Assembly (NCBI GenBank): GCA_030549335.1
Contig: CM060196.1
Span: forward strand, 15,019,501-15,083,500
Source: Pontederia crassipes
Taxonomy: Eukaryota > Streptophyta > Magnoliopsida > Commelinales > Pontederiaceae
DNA: 64,000 bases
Direction of reading: 5' to 3'
Notes under the pieces: model-generated
What the model was told of the DNA's origin: nothing
The model's input: the letters and a program-made list of their open reading frames with translations, nothing else
The model's database searches: none
Translations under genes and position numbers: made by a program
Part shown: positions 13,401 through 22,839 of the stretch, piece after piece
How positions within the stretch are numbered: the stretch's first letter is position 1
How the letters are laid out: the number at the start of each line of letters is the position of its first letter

Positions 13401-16400
13401 CAACGGAATTATTTCTGTTGTTGTCCCTCATCAAACGGGATCAAAACCTCACTAATGACGAGTGACCATGTGACTTGGGCTTATTGGAGGGAAATAAATG
13501 GCCCAACGCGCAGAGGAGGAGGGGGGGGTTGGCCCCACCGGCGAGAGAGGGGGTGCGTCGCCCCCCTCTCCCCTACTACTTCCACTCCCGAACACCCTCT
13601 CCGGCGCTACTTGGCAAGTGGAAATCTGATGTGGTCTTGCTGCAGGAAAGTAAATTACAATCATGTGATAGTGACATGGAGAGGGATCGGTGGAGCTAGG
13701 TTATGAAAATATGTTGTACAGGATTCTGCCGAACTGCTCTTGCAACTCGACATTTGAAAAACAGGTGATTCACATCCTCCTCTGATGCTTCACAGAAAAC
13801 GCATGTTGTACCTGCTGCCAGAGCTCATCTTGACCTATAACATTGGGTGGGAAGTCTCCATTGTCTTAGCAGTCATATGAAAGTTTGGGCTCCTAGAGGA
13901 ATCCACGGTTCAATATTAGTTTAAAGTCAATCCGCATTTCAGCATCACCCATCCTGTTGTGGTTGTCCAACAGGTTGTACACATCATGGGCAGAAAACCG
14001 ATTCACCGCACAAATCCATGCATCTTTCCTAGAGCTGTCGTCAGGAGCCTTGCCCTCATGTCTACCCAAAAGAAAGATGAAGTCTCTATCCACTGACCTA
14101 ATAGTGATGAGACAAACTGAGGCATGCAAACACTGCTAGACAACAAGTTTCTCGACCAATACTACTATGCATCAGTAGGTGCTATAGCAAAGAGTTTTAG
14201 GTACAAAATGGAAGGAGAGATTCATTAGAGGTCCAGGGATCGTCCCAAAACCTAAAACATGAACCAGAACCCAATGATGCAACAAAGAAAGGGCTGACAC
14301 TCAGCATTAATGATAAACTCCCCTCCAAAACATCTCCAAAAAAAAAACTCCCCTCCAAAACAATAGCATGTGGAACTGTCATCCTCCTTTGCCACGCTAG
14401 GGTGCTGCCATAGCAAGCAGAACAATGTCATTCTCCTCTTTTTATTTGATGAAAAGTACTTCCAAATTTGTTGGAATTCTTATTACAGTGCCTCTCATAG
14501 CTTCACAATCTTTGCCAAATTTTTCTTTATATCGTCCCTTCATTTTGTAAGGTTTTTGTCCTATTATTATTCTTTTTGTTTCATAAGAAACATATTTTGT
14601 TTGTTGTGTTATTTATATCTCATAATTCTACTACAAATTTTATTGCCTTAAAGTATTCAAGTGTATGGATTTGGAATTTTTTTCCCATAAGAACTTTACT
14701 TAAATAGAAAATAATGATATGCCATCTGATGCATGTGATAAGGAATTAATGCTACAACTATTAATACAATAATAATTATATTCTTAAATAATTTTGTTTA
14801 TAGGGCCCCTTCATTTTGTGACGGTTTTTTATCCTAAATTATTATTTTTATTTCATTCGGAAAAAAATCTGTAGCGTTATTTATCTCTCATAACATTGCT
14901 TTTATTTATTTCAAAGTTTCTTGCATTCAAGTATAGATTTACATTTTTTCTCATAAAACTTTGCTTCAATAGAGAAATGATCATATGCCATCTTATCATG
15001 CACATATGTGGTAAGGAAATTAATGCTACAACTATTAAAGTACTATAATAATTATAATTCTTTAATAATATATATTTTTTACATCATCCTTTCATTTTGT
15101 AAAGTTTTTATCCTATATTATTATTTTTGTTTCATTCAAGCAAAACTGTTTTGTCTGTTGTGTTACTTTATCTCTCATAATATTCCTATTTCTATAATAT
15201 AATTTATTGCATTCAAGTACACTGATTTGGATGTTTTGTTTACAAAATCTTTATTTGAAAAAGAAGGAAAACTGTGATATAGCATCTCATGCATGGGGTT
15301 AGGAATCAATGCTATAATTATTGAAGTACTATAGGGATTCTAGTTTCTTAAATGATATATTTTTTTCACTTTACGCGAGCAAGAAGGTGCTCTAGTTATA
15401 TAGATAATTGACTTATTAATGAATATTATGATAACAGTTCAAAAGTAACTTAAAGGAATAACATACCTTCACATAGAGAGTCTTCCTAAGCGAAAGTGTT
15501 TTGCTATAAAGGAACTAATTATGTTTTCCTTCTAAAAAAACTAATTATGTTTTCCAGAAGACTAATCACTAAGCAAATGGAAATGCTGACAACAGTGTTA
15601 TAACAAATTTATCCTGGTTTTATAAGAAGTAAATGGGGACATCCCTGTAACTATTTACTTATAACAGGCATATTTTCAGAGTGGCGCTTATCACATACAT
15701 GGTTAACACCTTAAAAGTATATCATCCTGTAAAAACTAGTTAATCAAATACCTCTCATCTAGGAAAATATGGTAGAAATTTTGGTGAGGGGAAAGGCAAT
15801 GCAATATGGTCACTGTTTGCTGTTACGTTCTCCTACCTCTTACTCTTAATCTAGAAGGATGACAGCTATTACTGGTTTGTCATCCATTTTCGTTCACAAA
15901 AAAATAGAGACATAATATGTAAGGCTACTACATGTTTAAAAATTAAAATGGGTATAGAAAAAAAAATTGGAAGCAAAATATGTGGGTTTATCATACAAAT
16001 GATTTGTTTGTTATGAGATAAAGGAAAACTACGAAGCTTGTGTTATCTCAATTGTATTAGAATTTCATACAAAATGATTGGGGCATTATTAATCCAGAAT
16101 TTAAGCCTCAGAAAAAGAATATTGCATATCACATTCTTTTTTAGCGAGAGCATATCACGAATTGGAACCCACTGTAAGTTTCTTTCTTCAGAGCTAAATG
16201 TCACGAAAAGTTCTTTTTTACAGTCGAGACCCACCGGGCAGGAGGGTAGGGATAAACCTTGGCCAAAGTGGTGACCCTGAAAATCGAACCTGAGCTACTA
16301 GCACCTAGCGACCTTAGGACATAGCCCCGCTATCCCGTTGTGCCAACCATCCTTGGTTCACGGAAAGTTTTTTGAGCATGCCTATCAGCTAATAACCAAT

Positions 16401-18004
16401 TTATTGTACTATTAAAAGCCAAAACAAAATTATAGAAGAACTAATAGCCAGGATTTTTTTTAACAGTTCAGGATACTTATGACAGTTTAAGAACTAGCTT
16501 TAAAAAAAGGTTTTATAATTGGTTTGCATTATACATCCATTTATAAGGCTTAATCCATACAAGTAATGCAAAACATGTCCCTGCTAGCGATCCAAAGGAG
16601 AATGCCACGAAATCGATAGAAAGAACATTTAAATCGTGACCAAAAGAACACCCTTTTTTTTAGGAGTCAAAAGAACAGTTTTGGCCCCACAAACTTAAGA
16701 TATTGTTTTGTGTCAACAACATGACTTGGTTGTTCATAAGTAACTTTTCTTCTATGTAAGATTTATTCATGTATAACCCTACAGTACCTTCTTCTAGACC
16801 TCAGACTCCAGAAAATGTTCAAGGCATTTTCAAAAGCTGGGAAAAAATTCTGTATTTATTTAGTGGATTTTGGGCTCCTTCGTTGTATCCTAAATTAATA
16901 TAAAAGCTCTATTTTTATGAACTAATTCACAAATTCAAATTGGAACTTGACAACTGGGGGGCACTAGGACATGCTCAGAAGGAAGCACAATAAATGAAAT
17001 TTGCAAAGCAAAAGCTGCAACTAACAAGTAACAAGATTCGGGTGCAAGAATTTGGAGAGCTTTCAACTCAAAAATCGGTTAATGTTTGAGTTCCGTACTT
17101 ACCCGACATCTGGTTGACTCCTGAACTCCTTGTAATCAGGAAGCGCACTGATATGAAGAAATGCTCCCATGATGCTCGCAATCTCGATCACTCTGCCTTC
17201 TCCAATCAGCAGGTATGTCTCCTTCGGTATCCACCTAGGGTGATTCACCAGACCTTTGGCGCAGACAGGGAAACTTACGAACAGCTTCAACGCTCTAAGT
17301 GGCTGTTGGAAATTGCCCAGGACCGAGACCCTGTCAACACTCTGCCTCAACTTCTCGAACAATTCAACCATAATGGGTGCCAAGCTTTCAGCATCACCAT
17401 CCTTAAAGAACTCCTCAATAAACCCGGGTGGGCAGCTCATCTCTGCGCCGCTGCCCAAGCTGCTGCCGCCGAAGACGTCCATGGGGGTGGAAACCTCGGA
17501 GAAAACGAGCGATAGCAAGCCGGCGGCGGGGGACGCGGCGACCTGCCCGGTGGGGGCAAAAGTGTCGGGGTTGCCAACGTGGATGCGACAGTAGGATAGG
17601 ACGAGCGCGCGGGCCTGGCGGACGGCTGCCTCGATCTGGGAACGTACACCGGGGTCCTTCATGGAGGATACCTTCCGGGCCTCGTCGAGGGAGCGGGCGT
17701 AGCAGCCGACGAGGTAAGGGAAGGGAGGCTGGGCGGAAGGGAAGTCGCCGGAGAGGCGGTCGATGAGGACGCGCTCCATGGTGTCACGCGAGAGCAGCGG
17801 TGGCTTCCCCTCGCTGAGGATCTCGGCGGCAGTGAGCTCCAGGTGGGCGACGCGGGGATCGGCGGATGCGGGGGGATCGGCGAGGGCGACGAGGAAGACC
17901 TTGCGAAGGATGATATCCTCGATCTCCGCCGGCGATCGTTGCGGCTTCTTCGCGGCGGCAGCGGGCGCCGCCGCCGGTGGCGTCGTCGTCGACGGCGTGG
18001 CCAT
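4471..18004 (-). CDS. UFD2: Ubiquitin conjugation factor E4 (UFD2/MUSE3 type), complete, 16 coding exons
   Basis: U-box E3/E4 ligase that extends ubiquitin chains on substrates. The Arabidopsis counterpart MUSE3 helps turn over NLR immune receptors. Exons, read 5' to 3': 18004-17103, 12492-12288, 12177-12026, 11947-11704, 10293-10141, 8109-7906, 7829-7717, 7600-7486, 7385-7296, 7210-7007, 6892-6797, 6317-6195, 6072-5980, 5892-5728, 4805-4716, 4620-4471. They sum to 3099 nt with every junction in phase, giving 1032 aa, close to the length I recall for Arabidopsis. The N-terminus is Ala/Pro-rich. The Ufd2 core shows [51 protein letters not shown] and [16 protein letters not shown]. The C-terminal U-box spans the last roughly 90 residues, with [38 protein letters not shown]. 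The key U-box positions look intact. Intron 1 is about 4.6 kb and rich in transposons. Exon 1 is GC-rich, unlike the rest. Confidence 0.95.
6092..6125 (-). mobile_element. Tail-only micro-retroposon in E4 intron 12
   Basis: A perfect 10-bp direct repeat (AAATTAGTCT, 6092-6101 and 6116-6125) flanks a 14-bp insert that reads CTCGCTCTAAAAAA on the minus strand. The structure is target-site duplication plus stub plus poly(A). It matches other tiny inserts in this window. Confidence 0.5.
8179..8275 (-). mobile_element. 71-bp 5'-truncated hairpin-tailed retroposon in E4 intron 5
   Basis: A 13-bp perfect target duplication (CAATATCATGGAA, 8179-8191 and 8263-8275) flanks a 71-bp insert. On the minus strand it ends with a stem (AATAACCA pairing with TGGTTGTC, G-T pairs allowed), then CCTTTCCCGTTT and poly(A). 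The end layout matches the longer copy at 12552-12790. Confidence 0.7.
9168..9516 (+). mobile_element. 5'-truncated RTE-clade LINE with 17-bp target duplication (E4 intron 5)
   Basis: The 17-bp repeat TGACATCTCTCCTGAAA occurs at 9168-9184 and 9500-9516 and flanks a 315-bp insert. The insert encodes the C-terminal tail of a plant RTE reverse transcriptase protein: [20 protein letters not shown], then VQRR, APVRR and, after a stop, GRGRPR. It ends with GTAGCCGACCCCACCTAGTG, GGATAAGGCTT and a (TTG)n tail, the familiar plant RTE 3' end. It contains stop codons and is dead. It is antisense to the host gene. Confidence 0.85.
12552..12790 (-). mobile_element. 205-bp hairpin-tailed LINE/SINE copy with 17-bp target duplication (E4 intron 1)
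   Basis: A perfect 17-bp repeat (ACAAAAGTTCCAAACAT) at 12552-12568 and 12774-12790 flanks the insert. On the minus strand it contains CTTCTCCGGGAGTGGGG and ends in a hairpin with GGATGAC/GTCATCC arms (12587-12613), then CTTTCCCCTCTC and poly(A). The same body motif and hairpin recur at 54360-54560 on the plus strand. No A/B box is seen, so a truncated L1-like LINE is more likely than a SINE. Confidence 0.75.
13500..13625. other. GC-rich insert in E4 intron 1
   Basis: About 125 bp of G/C-rich sequence (GGAGGAGGGGGGGGTTGGCC and CGCCCCCCTCTCCCC) in otherwise AT-rich intron. Frames across it in all readings have no domain. Origin unknown, possibly part of the adjoining LINE remnant or a transposon end. 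Confidence 0.35.
13715..14385 (-). mobile_element. L1-like LINE remnant (zf-RVT end of the reverse transcriptase ORF), E4 intron 1
   Basis: Minus-strand translation gives [20 protein letters not shown] at about 14220-14290, the conserved FW-D-W block after the RT domain. Further on, at about 13755-13820, is [18 protein letters not shown], the C-x2-C..H-LF-C knuckle of zf-RVT domains. Stops and frame changes break it. It is a decayed fragment in the same orientation as the host gene. Confidence 0.65.
14315..14362 (+). mobile_element. Tail-only micro-retroposon inside the LINE remnant
   Basis: A perfect 18-bp repeat (AAACTCCCCTCCAAAACA, 14315-14332 and 14345-14362) flanks a 12-bp insert TCTCCAAAAAAA. 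The insert is a CT-rich stub plus poly(A), as in the other tiny inserts listed. It must be younger than the LINE remnant it interrupts. Confidence 0.55.
14520..15365. repeat. Three tandem copies of a ~275-bp AT-rich unit in E4 intron 1
   Basis: The phrase TTCATTTTGT followed by GGTTTTT-ATCCTA recurs at 14539, 14810 and 15091 (spacing 271 and 281 bp). Each unit continues through TCATTC, TTTATCTCTCATAA, ATTCAAGT, TATGCCATCT and AATGCTACAACTATT. Copies differ by many substitutions, so the triplication is old. No coding capacity. Confidence 0.8.
15513..15555 (+). mobile_element. Tail-only micro-retroposon (9-bp insert, 17-bp target duplication)
   Basis: AACTAATTATGTTTTCC occurs at 15513-15529 and 15539-15555, separated by only TTCTAAAAA. 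The duplication is longer than the insert, which is hard to explain as ordinary tandem slippage. It fits an aborted target-primed insertion. Confidence 0.55.
16124..16158 (-). mobile_element. Tail-only micro-retroposon (17-bp insert)
   Basis: GCATATCAC occurs at 16124-16132 and 16150-16158 around a 17-bp insert whose minus strand is TCTCGCTAAAAAAGAAT. The CTCGCT stub also occurs in the insert at 6102-6115. Confidence 0.45.
16201..16369 (-). mobile_element. tRNA-derived SINE in E4 intron 1
   Basis: Read on the minus strand, the insert 16357-16213 starts near GGATGGTTGGCACAACGGGA. It carries a pol III A box (TGGCACAACGGG) and, about 45 bases on, a B box (GGTTCGATTTTC), then GGTGGGTCTCGACTGTAAAA as the tail. 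Flanking repeats TCACGAAAAGTT (16201-16212) and TCACGGAAAGTT (16358-16369) are an 11/12 target duplication. The tRNA resemblance is in the promoter boxes only, so it is not a tRNA gene. Confidence 0.8.
16641..16677 (-). mobile_element. Tail-only micro-retroposon (17-bp insert)
   Basis: CAAAAGAACA at 16641-16650 and 16668-16677 flanks an insert reading ACTCCTAAAAAAAAGGG on the minus strand. Same design as the other tiny inserts in this intron. Confidence 0.5.
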
Positions 18005-18180
18005 GGGAGGGAGTCGCCGGAGAGCTCTTGGAGTCCGGTGGCGGTTGCGCAGCCTATTAAATTACGGGGACGCTGGAAACGGTGTGAAACGGGAGAGTGA
18101 TTGGGGACGGTGGCGGAGGGCTAAGGGCTTGGAGTTAAATACAAAACAAAGCAAGGGGTTTTGTGGTTTAAACTTTTAAT
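18005..18180 (-). promoter_or_regulatory. 5' flank and probable leader of the E4 gene
   Basis: The region upstream of the E4 ATG is moderately GC-rich, then turns abruptly AT-rich at about 18175. The minus strand has GTATTTAACTCC at 18142-18131, a weak TATA-like site about 130 bp before the ATG. No introns or upstream exons are evident. Confidence 0.3.
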
Positions 18181-18723
18181 CATAATAATACTAGGAAGAA
18201 GAAGAGACTTCTTCCGAAAGTTCAGTTAAGAATATAAATCCAAATAAGTTATCAATTAATGAAATTATCATATTACCAAAAAGCCCCAAATGGAAAAAAA
18301 TTAATAATTTAAGAATCAGAAAATATTTCGAATCAGGATCTTGCATAAAGATCGGAGAAGGATATATATTTGTTATAAATATATCCATAAAAATATTATA
18401 AAATTAAAATAATAATAATAATAAATATATATTTTATAAATTTACTGTATTTAAATATTAAATTACACCTTACTAAATCATATTTTATTAATTCTTAAGC
18501 AAAATTATATCAAAACATGTTTAAATAAAAAAAAATAGTTTAAATTGTATCTAAATAAATTTTTCATGTCATAAATACATTTTTATTCTAATTATATTAA
18601 TATATAAATCGGATAAGATTATAAAATTGTGTGATAAAAATTAAAATCGTATTAAGATCTTACACATAAATTTTTAAAATAAGATCAACATTGATAAAAT
18701 GCAGTAAATAAAATTAATATTGT
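18181..18723. other. AT-rich intergenic sequence
   Basis: Very AT-rich sequence with short A and T runs. I see no gene, RNA or clear repeat. It separates the E4 promoter from the long-TIR element that starts at about 18724. Confidence 0.5.
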
Positions 18724-19129
18724 GGATCATTTTCATAAATACCATTCAACTTTAGCCTTTTTCCAATTCTATCCTTCAACTTTATTTTTATTCTCTAATT
18801 ATTAACGTGTTTCACCAATTATCCTTCCGATCAGCAATAGCCAATTTTCTTATCATTTTATTGATGTGACATATTTTTTAAGAAATATATATAATATTTA
18901 AAAAGTATTAAAATAATAAATATCTTTAGAAATAAAAAAAGAGGTGCGCTTTCACTCCCTCTAATTGCTTGAGCATCAGGCTGTAACGTCGGCAATTTAC
19001 ATAAGGCAATCAATTTAAAATCCATTGAAATCAATGCCATTAATGAAGAATTTAAATCAAATTCGAATTCAAAAAAAAGGAAAGAAGATGAACGGCATGA
19101 AATGACCGGCCAAGGGAGTAATCTTCTCC

Positions 19130-19470
19130 CCTAATTGTGCATATTCCAATCCGGCCGACCAAAGGTCAGAGACTATAAAGGGGGCGAGAAGGGAGCGCCC
19201 TCGCACCCCCTTGGACTCCTGCCCGGCCGTCGCTCTTCCTTCGCCTCCCTCTCCTGCGATTTCGACGATCGACGCGCACGTACGAGAGACGAATTAGAGT
19301 GTGGTGATAACAACGAACAGAGAATGATTGACGTGCATCAACTCGGCACCAACGTGTTCAAAGTGACCAGGCGCATCTTCCTCGCCGACCCAGAGGTGAC
19401 CAACGACGACCGGACGAAGAACAGGACTCCGACGAATTCGAATCGAACGAAAAAGGTTCCTTAGTGTTTT
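19130..19470 (+). other. GC-rich cargo block with a promoter-like start and 110-codon open frame
   Basis: CTATAAAGGGG at 19174-19184 resembles a TATA box and is followed by GC-rich leader-like sequence. An open frame at 19135-19464 is rich in Arg, Asp and Thr and shows no known domain. It could be captured gene sequence or the U3/R part of an LTR. I cannot support a real protein. Confidence 0.25.
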
Positions 19471-19634
19471 TAATCGCTAGACGAAGAAATACGGATTGTT
19501 TGATGCAAAGAGTTAGATCATCGTGATCCTGAGATTGTAAGCTTCATTTTTTCATATTTACATCGTGATGATTTGACGATCGGAAGACCACCGAAATCGA
19601 GGACGAAGTCCGGCGGCCCTGTTTTATCGTAGAG

Positions 19635-20065
19635 ATTGGTCGATCGATTTTATCAATGGTCGATCGATCTGTGCGAGGAACTCGCAAGAGTTCATGTCGA
19701 TCGGTCGACCGATCTCACCGGTCTCACCGGTCGACCGATCTGCCTGTTAATGGACAGATCAACTTTCTAACGGTCGACTGATCTGATGCGCAGTGTGTGT
19801 CCTCACGATCTTATGACCGATCACCAGTACGATCGACCGATCCTAGAGCAACTGGTCGATCGGCCCTATGCGTGCGGTCGGCCGATCCACAAACACCCAA
19901 CAAAGAACAAGGTCGGTCGATCCAAGAGGACCGATCGACCGGTGCCAGAGAACGATCGTCCGGTCCACCAGGAACGATCGATCGATTTAGTCAGATCAGC
20001 CAGTTCAGACCGTCCGGTTCAATCAAATCCATCGGTTCAAACCGACCGGTCCAACCCATTCGAAC
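19635..20065. repeat. Degenerate array of a GGTCGACCGATC-like motif
   Basis: At least a dozen spaced copies of GGTCGAYCGATC, CGACCGGT and close variants occur over about 430 bp with irregular spacing (15-45 bp). Many are self-complementary. The local composition (CG dinucleotides retained) contrasts with the AT-rich surroundings. Frames reading through it are Arg/Asp/Pro/Ser repeats caused by the motif. Confidence 0.6.
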
Positions 20066-20338
20066 TCATAAAGAGACATTGAGTTAGTCCTAATATTGAC
20101 ATAGTCCGGATCGAATTATGATCCGACCTGAGTCGGACTTTTGCATGATAATCGGAAACCCTAACCAGTCAACCTGAGACTGACCCAGTCCTATTGCACA
20201 GGCATTGATACCCATTTAGAGTCCTGATTCATAGACATCATGATAATCAAAACTAAGTAAAGTAAAGATAAAAATATGGGATTGCTATGTGCCGCCCCAT
20301 TATATAGAACAAAAATCATGATATGGTATAGTAAGGGA

Positions 20339-20610
20339 TCAGTAGTTAGCCGAGGAGACAGCGAACCTACTGGTCTTTAATGATCATTGTTCCTGAGACT
20401 TCAGGTTCTCTCCCACCTGTGTCTCGAAGAAGGGTGATGCATTGGTCACACTCCTTCCCCCAAAGAACATAGTATTGAGCCAAAGGGACATGTAGCTAAC
20501 TGAGGAGACAGTGAACTTATACGTTCTTAAATGACCATTGTTCCTAGGGTGCAGGTCCTCTCCCACATGCTTTTCAAAATGGGTGATGCATTGTCACACC
20601 CCACTCCTTT
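20339..20610. repeat. Diverged tandem duplication of ~150 bp
   Basis: Two copies start GTAGTTAGCCGAGGAGACAG (20340) and GTAGCTAACTGAGGAGACAG (20490). Both continue through GAACTTA, ATTGTTCCT, AGGT-CTCTCCCAC and GGGTGATGCATTG to a CACACTCC or CACACCCC end. The spacing is about 150 bp. No coding. Confidence 0.7.
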
Positions 20611-20639
20611 TATGAGTTTACTGGCTTTATAGATTCAGA

Positions 20640-20900
20640 GAGGCACATCTAACATCCAATTTAATAAAGTCGAACTCGCATAGGACAACTAACATTAAGG
20701 ATATTATAGTAATGTAAAAGACATAGTGCAACTCATAGTAAAGTAATGTAAAGTAGAGTACTATAAAGTAAAGCATAGAACATGGTATGATAAAGTATGG
20801 ATCATAGTACGGTACAAACAATGCAGAGTATTATAAAGATAAAGCACAGTCATAGTAAATAACAGGGTACAACTATTGCTATAGTTAAAGGATGGTATAT
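20640..20900. repeat. AGTAAAGTA-like simple repeat zone
   Basis: Irregular repetition of CATAGTA, AAAGTA and TATAAAGTA phrases. Non-coding. Together with the flanking duplication it resembles the internal repeat zones of LTR retroelements, but no element border was recognised. Confidence 0.4.
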
Positions 20901-21409
20901 GACTCATTATAGTAAATGCACAGAAGCCAAAGTATATCAGTGTTCATCATTGATACTTTTGTATATGATTATCATTGATCTTTATTTCATTGTCTATATT
21001 GCTATTGTACTTGGGTTTTTGCTCACGGGTATTCGATTCTCCTACATCAAAATTTTGCAGATGAGAACCCTAACTGATGAGGTGATAGATGGCGCAGAAC
21101 TTGGAGAACGCCGCACATGACATAAATTATATATTGCTACAAGCCCTTGAAATTTGCATTATGTTCCAGCATGTTCTCTTCTATTAAAAGACATCATGTT
21201 CTTCCGCATATCGAACCTTTTTTTTCTGACGAACTTGTTAAGTTGTGATTTTTCTCCACTTTGTTATAGACTGCATCAACTATTAGTGTCTCTTGATGTT
21301 CCAACGTTTAAACTTTCGCATTAAAATCTTTGATTATATTTCTTATTATATTGATGTCATGTATGCCATTTCGTTGAATGATCATGGTCAATAGTGTAGT
21401 AGGCAATGT

Positions 21410-21600
21410 AGCGCCCCAGGGGTCAACCTGACTGCCTCGTGGCAGGAGGGGCGATTTTGGGGTGTTACAAGGGGCGCTCGACAGAAAGGGGTCGGCGACA
21501 CTCCTCTACGTCTCGCCCGTCCCCCTCTCCTTCCAGTCGCTTGAATGTTGAGCAATCGTCGGTCAAGCGGTTGGAGGGAAAGGGAGAGGGGGTCACCCAT
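21410..21600. other. GC-rich block with short inverted ends (possible LTR edge)
   Basis: It begins TGTAGCGCCCCAGGGG and about 50 bp later has GGGGTGTTACA, a loose inverted pair reminiscent of LTR tips. GC-rich sequence follows to about 21600. No coding domain. It is probably a transposon fragment nested within the long-TIR element. Confidence 0.3.
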
Positions 21601-21839
21601 CTTTTTTATTTTTATATTTTTTTTTATGCTTTTTAATGTTACATATCTATTTTTTATTTTTAAATAATATGTCATGTCAATAAAATGATCTGAAAGCTAT
21701 TTATTTCCGATCGAAATTGTAATTGATTAAATAAGTCAATAATCAAAAGATAATTTGGTTATTAAGTAAAGTTGAAGGATGAAGTTGAAAAATATGTTAA
21801 AGTTTGAGGACATTTAGTGATATTTATTTCTAATATTTA

Positions 21840-22080
21840 TATAAAAAACTCACTACTTAAAATTAAAAATAAATAGATAATGATGTATTAATCATTATTT
21901 AAAAATAATTAAACATTAACAAGTTATTTTTTGTTCTTTTTTTATCTCTTCCCTTCTCCCTGATTGAGTTCAATCCTTTCTAATCATTTTCAAAGTTGTT
22001 TATGTTTAAATTCTGGTATGAGTTTTGATAAATACTTTTTCCTTATTAAATAGCTAAGTTATATTAAAAATGATATAAAG
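21840..22080. other. AT-rich spacer
   Basis: AT-rich sequence between the long-TIR element and the GC-rich block. No gene or repeat recognised. Confidence 0.4.
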
Positions 22081-22084
22081 TAAG

Positions 22085-22835
22085 GGGGAGGACCCTCCTC
22101 CGCCCATCTGCACCCGTCAGATGGAAGGGGCAATTCGCTCATGCTGAAAAAATCGGTAGCAGCGGCAGGCGAACTCGTAGTGATGAAGACCTCGTAGCGA
22201 TGAAGGAGGACCTTAGGCGACGATGAACTCGCAGGGGCAACTGGGACGCTAGGGCACAGGCAATTATTCGTGACGACCTCGGGGACAAGCAACGTCGGAG
22301 AAGGAAGAACGCCGTGATATGTGGGAGGCGAGCTCGGGGCACGGGTGACGTCCAAGAAGGAAGAGCTAGGGCATGAACGTCCGACCTCGTGGCAGTTGTG
22401 ATCTCATGTCGAAGAAGGAAGAACTTGAGGAGTAACAACATTGGAGAAGGAAGAACACGTCGAGCTCATGGCGATGAAGGCGATAGAGAACTCGCAGTGA
22501 CGAAGCTGAACCTCATGGTGACGGACGATTGGAATGCTAGGGCACATGCGATCGGTCATGATTCGCGACGACCTCATGGCGGTTGCGATCTCATGTCGAA
22601 GAAAGAAGAACCTCCCGGTGACGAAGACAAACCACGTGGCGACAGGCGATTGGGACACTAGGGCACAGGCGTTCGACCTCATCTCGCAGCAACTAGGATC
22701 TCACGTCGATGAAGGAAGAACTCAGGGCATAGCGACGTCGAAGAAGGAAGAACGAGACGACAACCGCGGGGCTCGAGCGATTTTGGAGAAAGAAGAACGC
22801 GACAAGGGCACGGGCGAGTGAACCCTCCCCCCCTC
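22085..22835. repeat. GC-rich block of degenerate, partly tandem repeats
   Basis: Recurring phrases include CTAGGGCACAGGCG (at about 22250, 22540 and 22655), GATCTCATGTCGAAGAAGGA (22400, 22587 and 22697, imperfect) and GAAGGAAGAAC (many times). The spacing is irregular at roughly 110-190 bp. Open frames on both strands are by-products of the repeat. Base composition differs sharply from the flanks, which suggests an inserted element or satellite-like remnant. Confidence 0.55.
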
Positions 22836-22839
22836 TTTG

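Larger units (their letters stand above)
18724..21830. mobile_element. Probable Mutator-like element with long terminal inverted repeats (~3.1 kb)
   Basis: The left 200-300 bp and the right 200-300 bp are diverged inverted copies. The left reads CTATCCTTCAACTTTATTT, CCGATCAGCAATAGC and CATTTTATTGATGTGACATA. The reverse complement of the right reads TCATCCTTCAACTTTACTT, CGATCGGAAATAAATAGC and CATTTTATTGACATGACATA. Candidate 9-bp target copies TAATATTGT (18715-18723) and TAATATTTA (21831-21839) agree at 7/9. Long TIRs with a ~9-bp duplication are typical of MULEs. No MURA transposase reading is visible, so it is non-autonomous and carries foreign GC-rich cargo (19130-20090, 21410-21600), as Pack-MULEs do. 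Edges are uncertain by tens of bases. Confidence 0.5.

Noticed and set aside
16213..16357. tRNA gene on the minus strand
   Set aside because: A and B boxes are present but no cloverleaf can be folded. Target duplications and an A-rich tail show a SINE.
17114..18179. Plus-strand frames opposite E4 exon 1
   Set aside because: Antisense shadows of the GC-rich first exon of the E4 gene. No domains.
19786..20087. Two overlapping ~97-codon frames as a real protein
   Set aside because: Both are translations of the GGTCGACCGATC word array in different frames (Asp-Arg-Pro and Arg-Ser repeats). No independent support.
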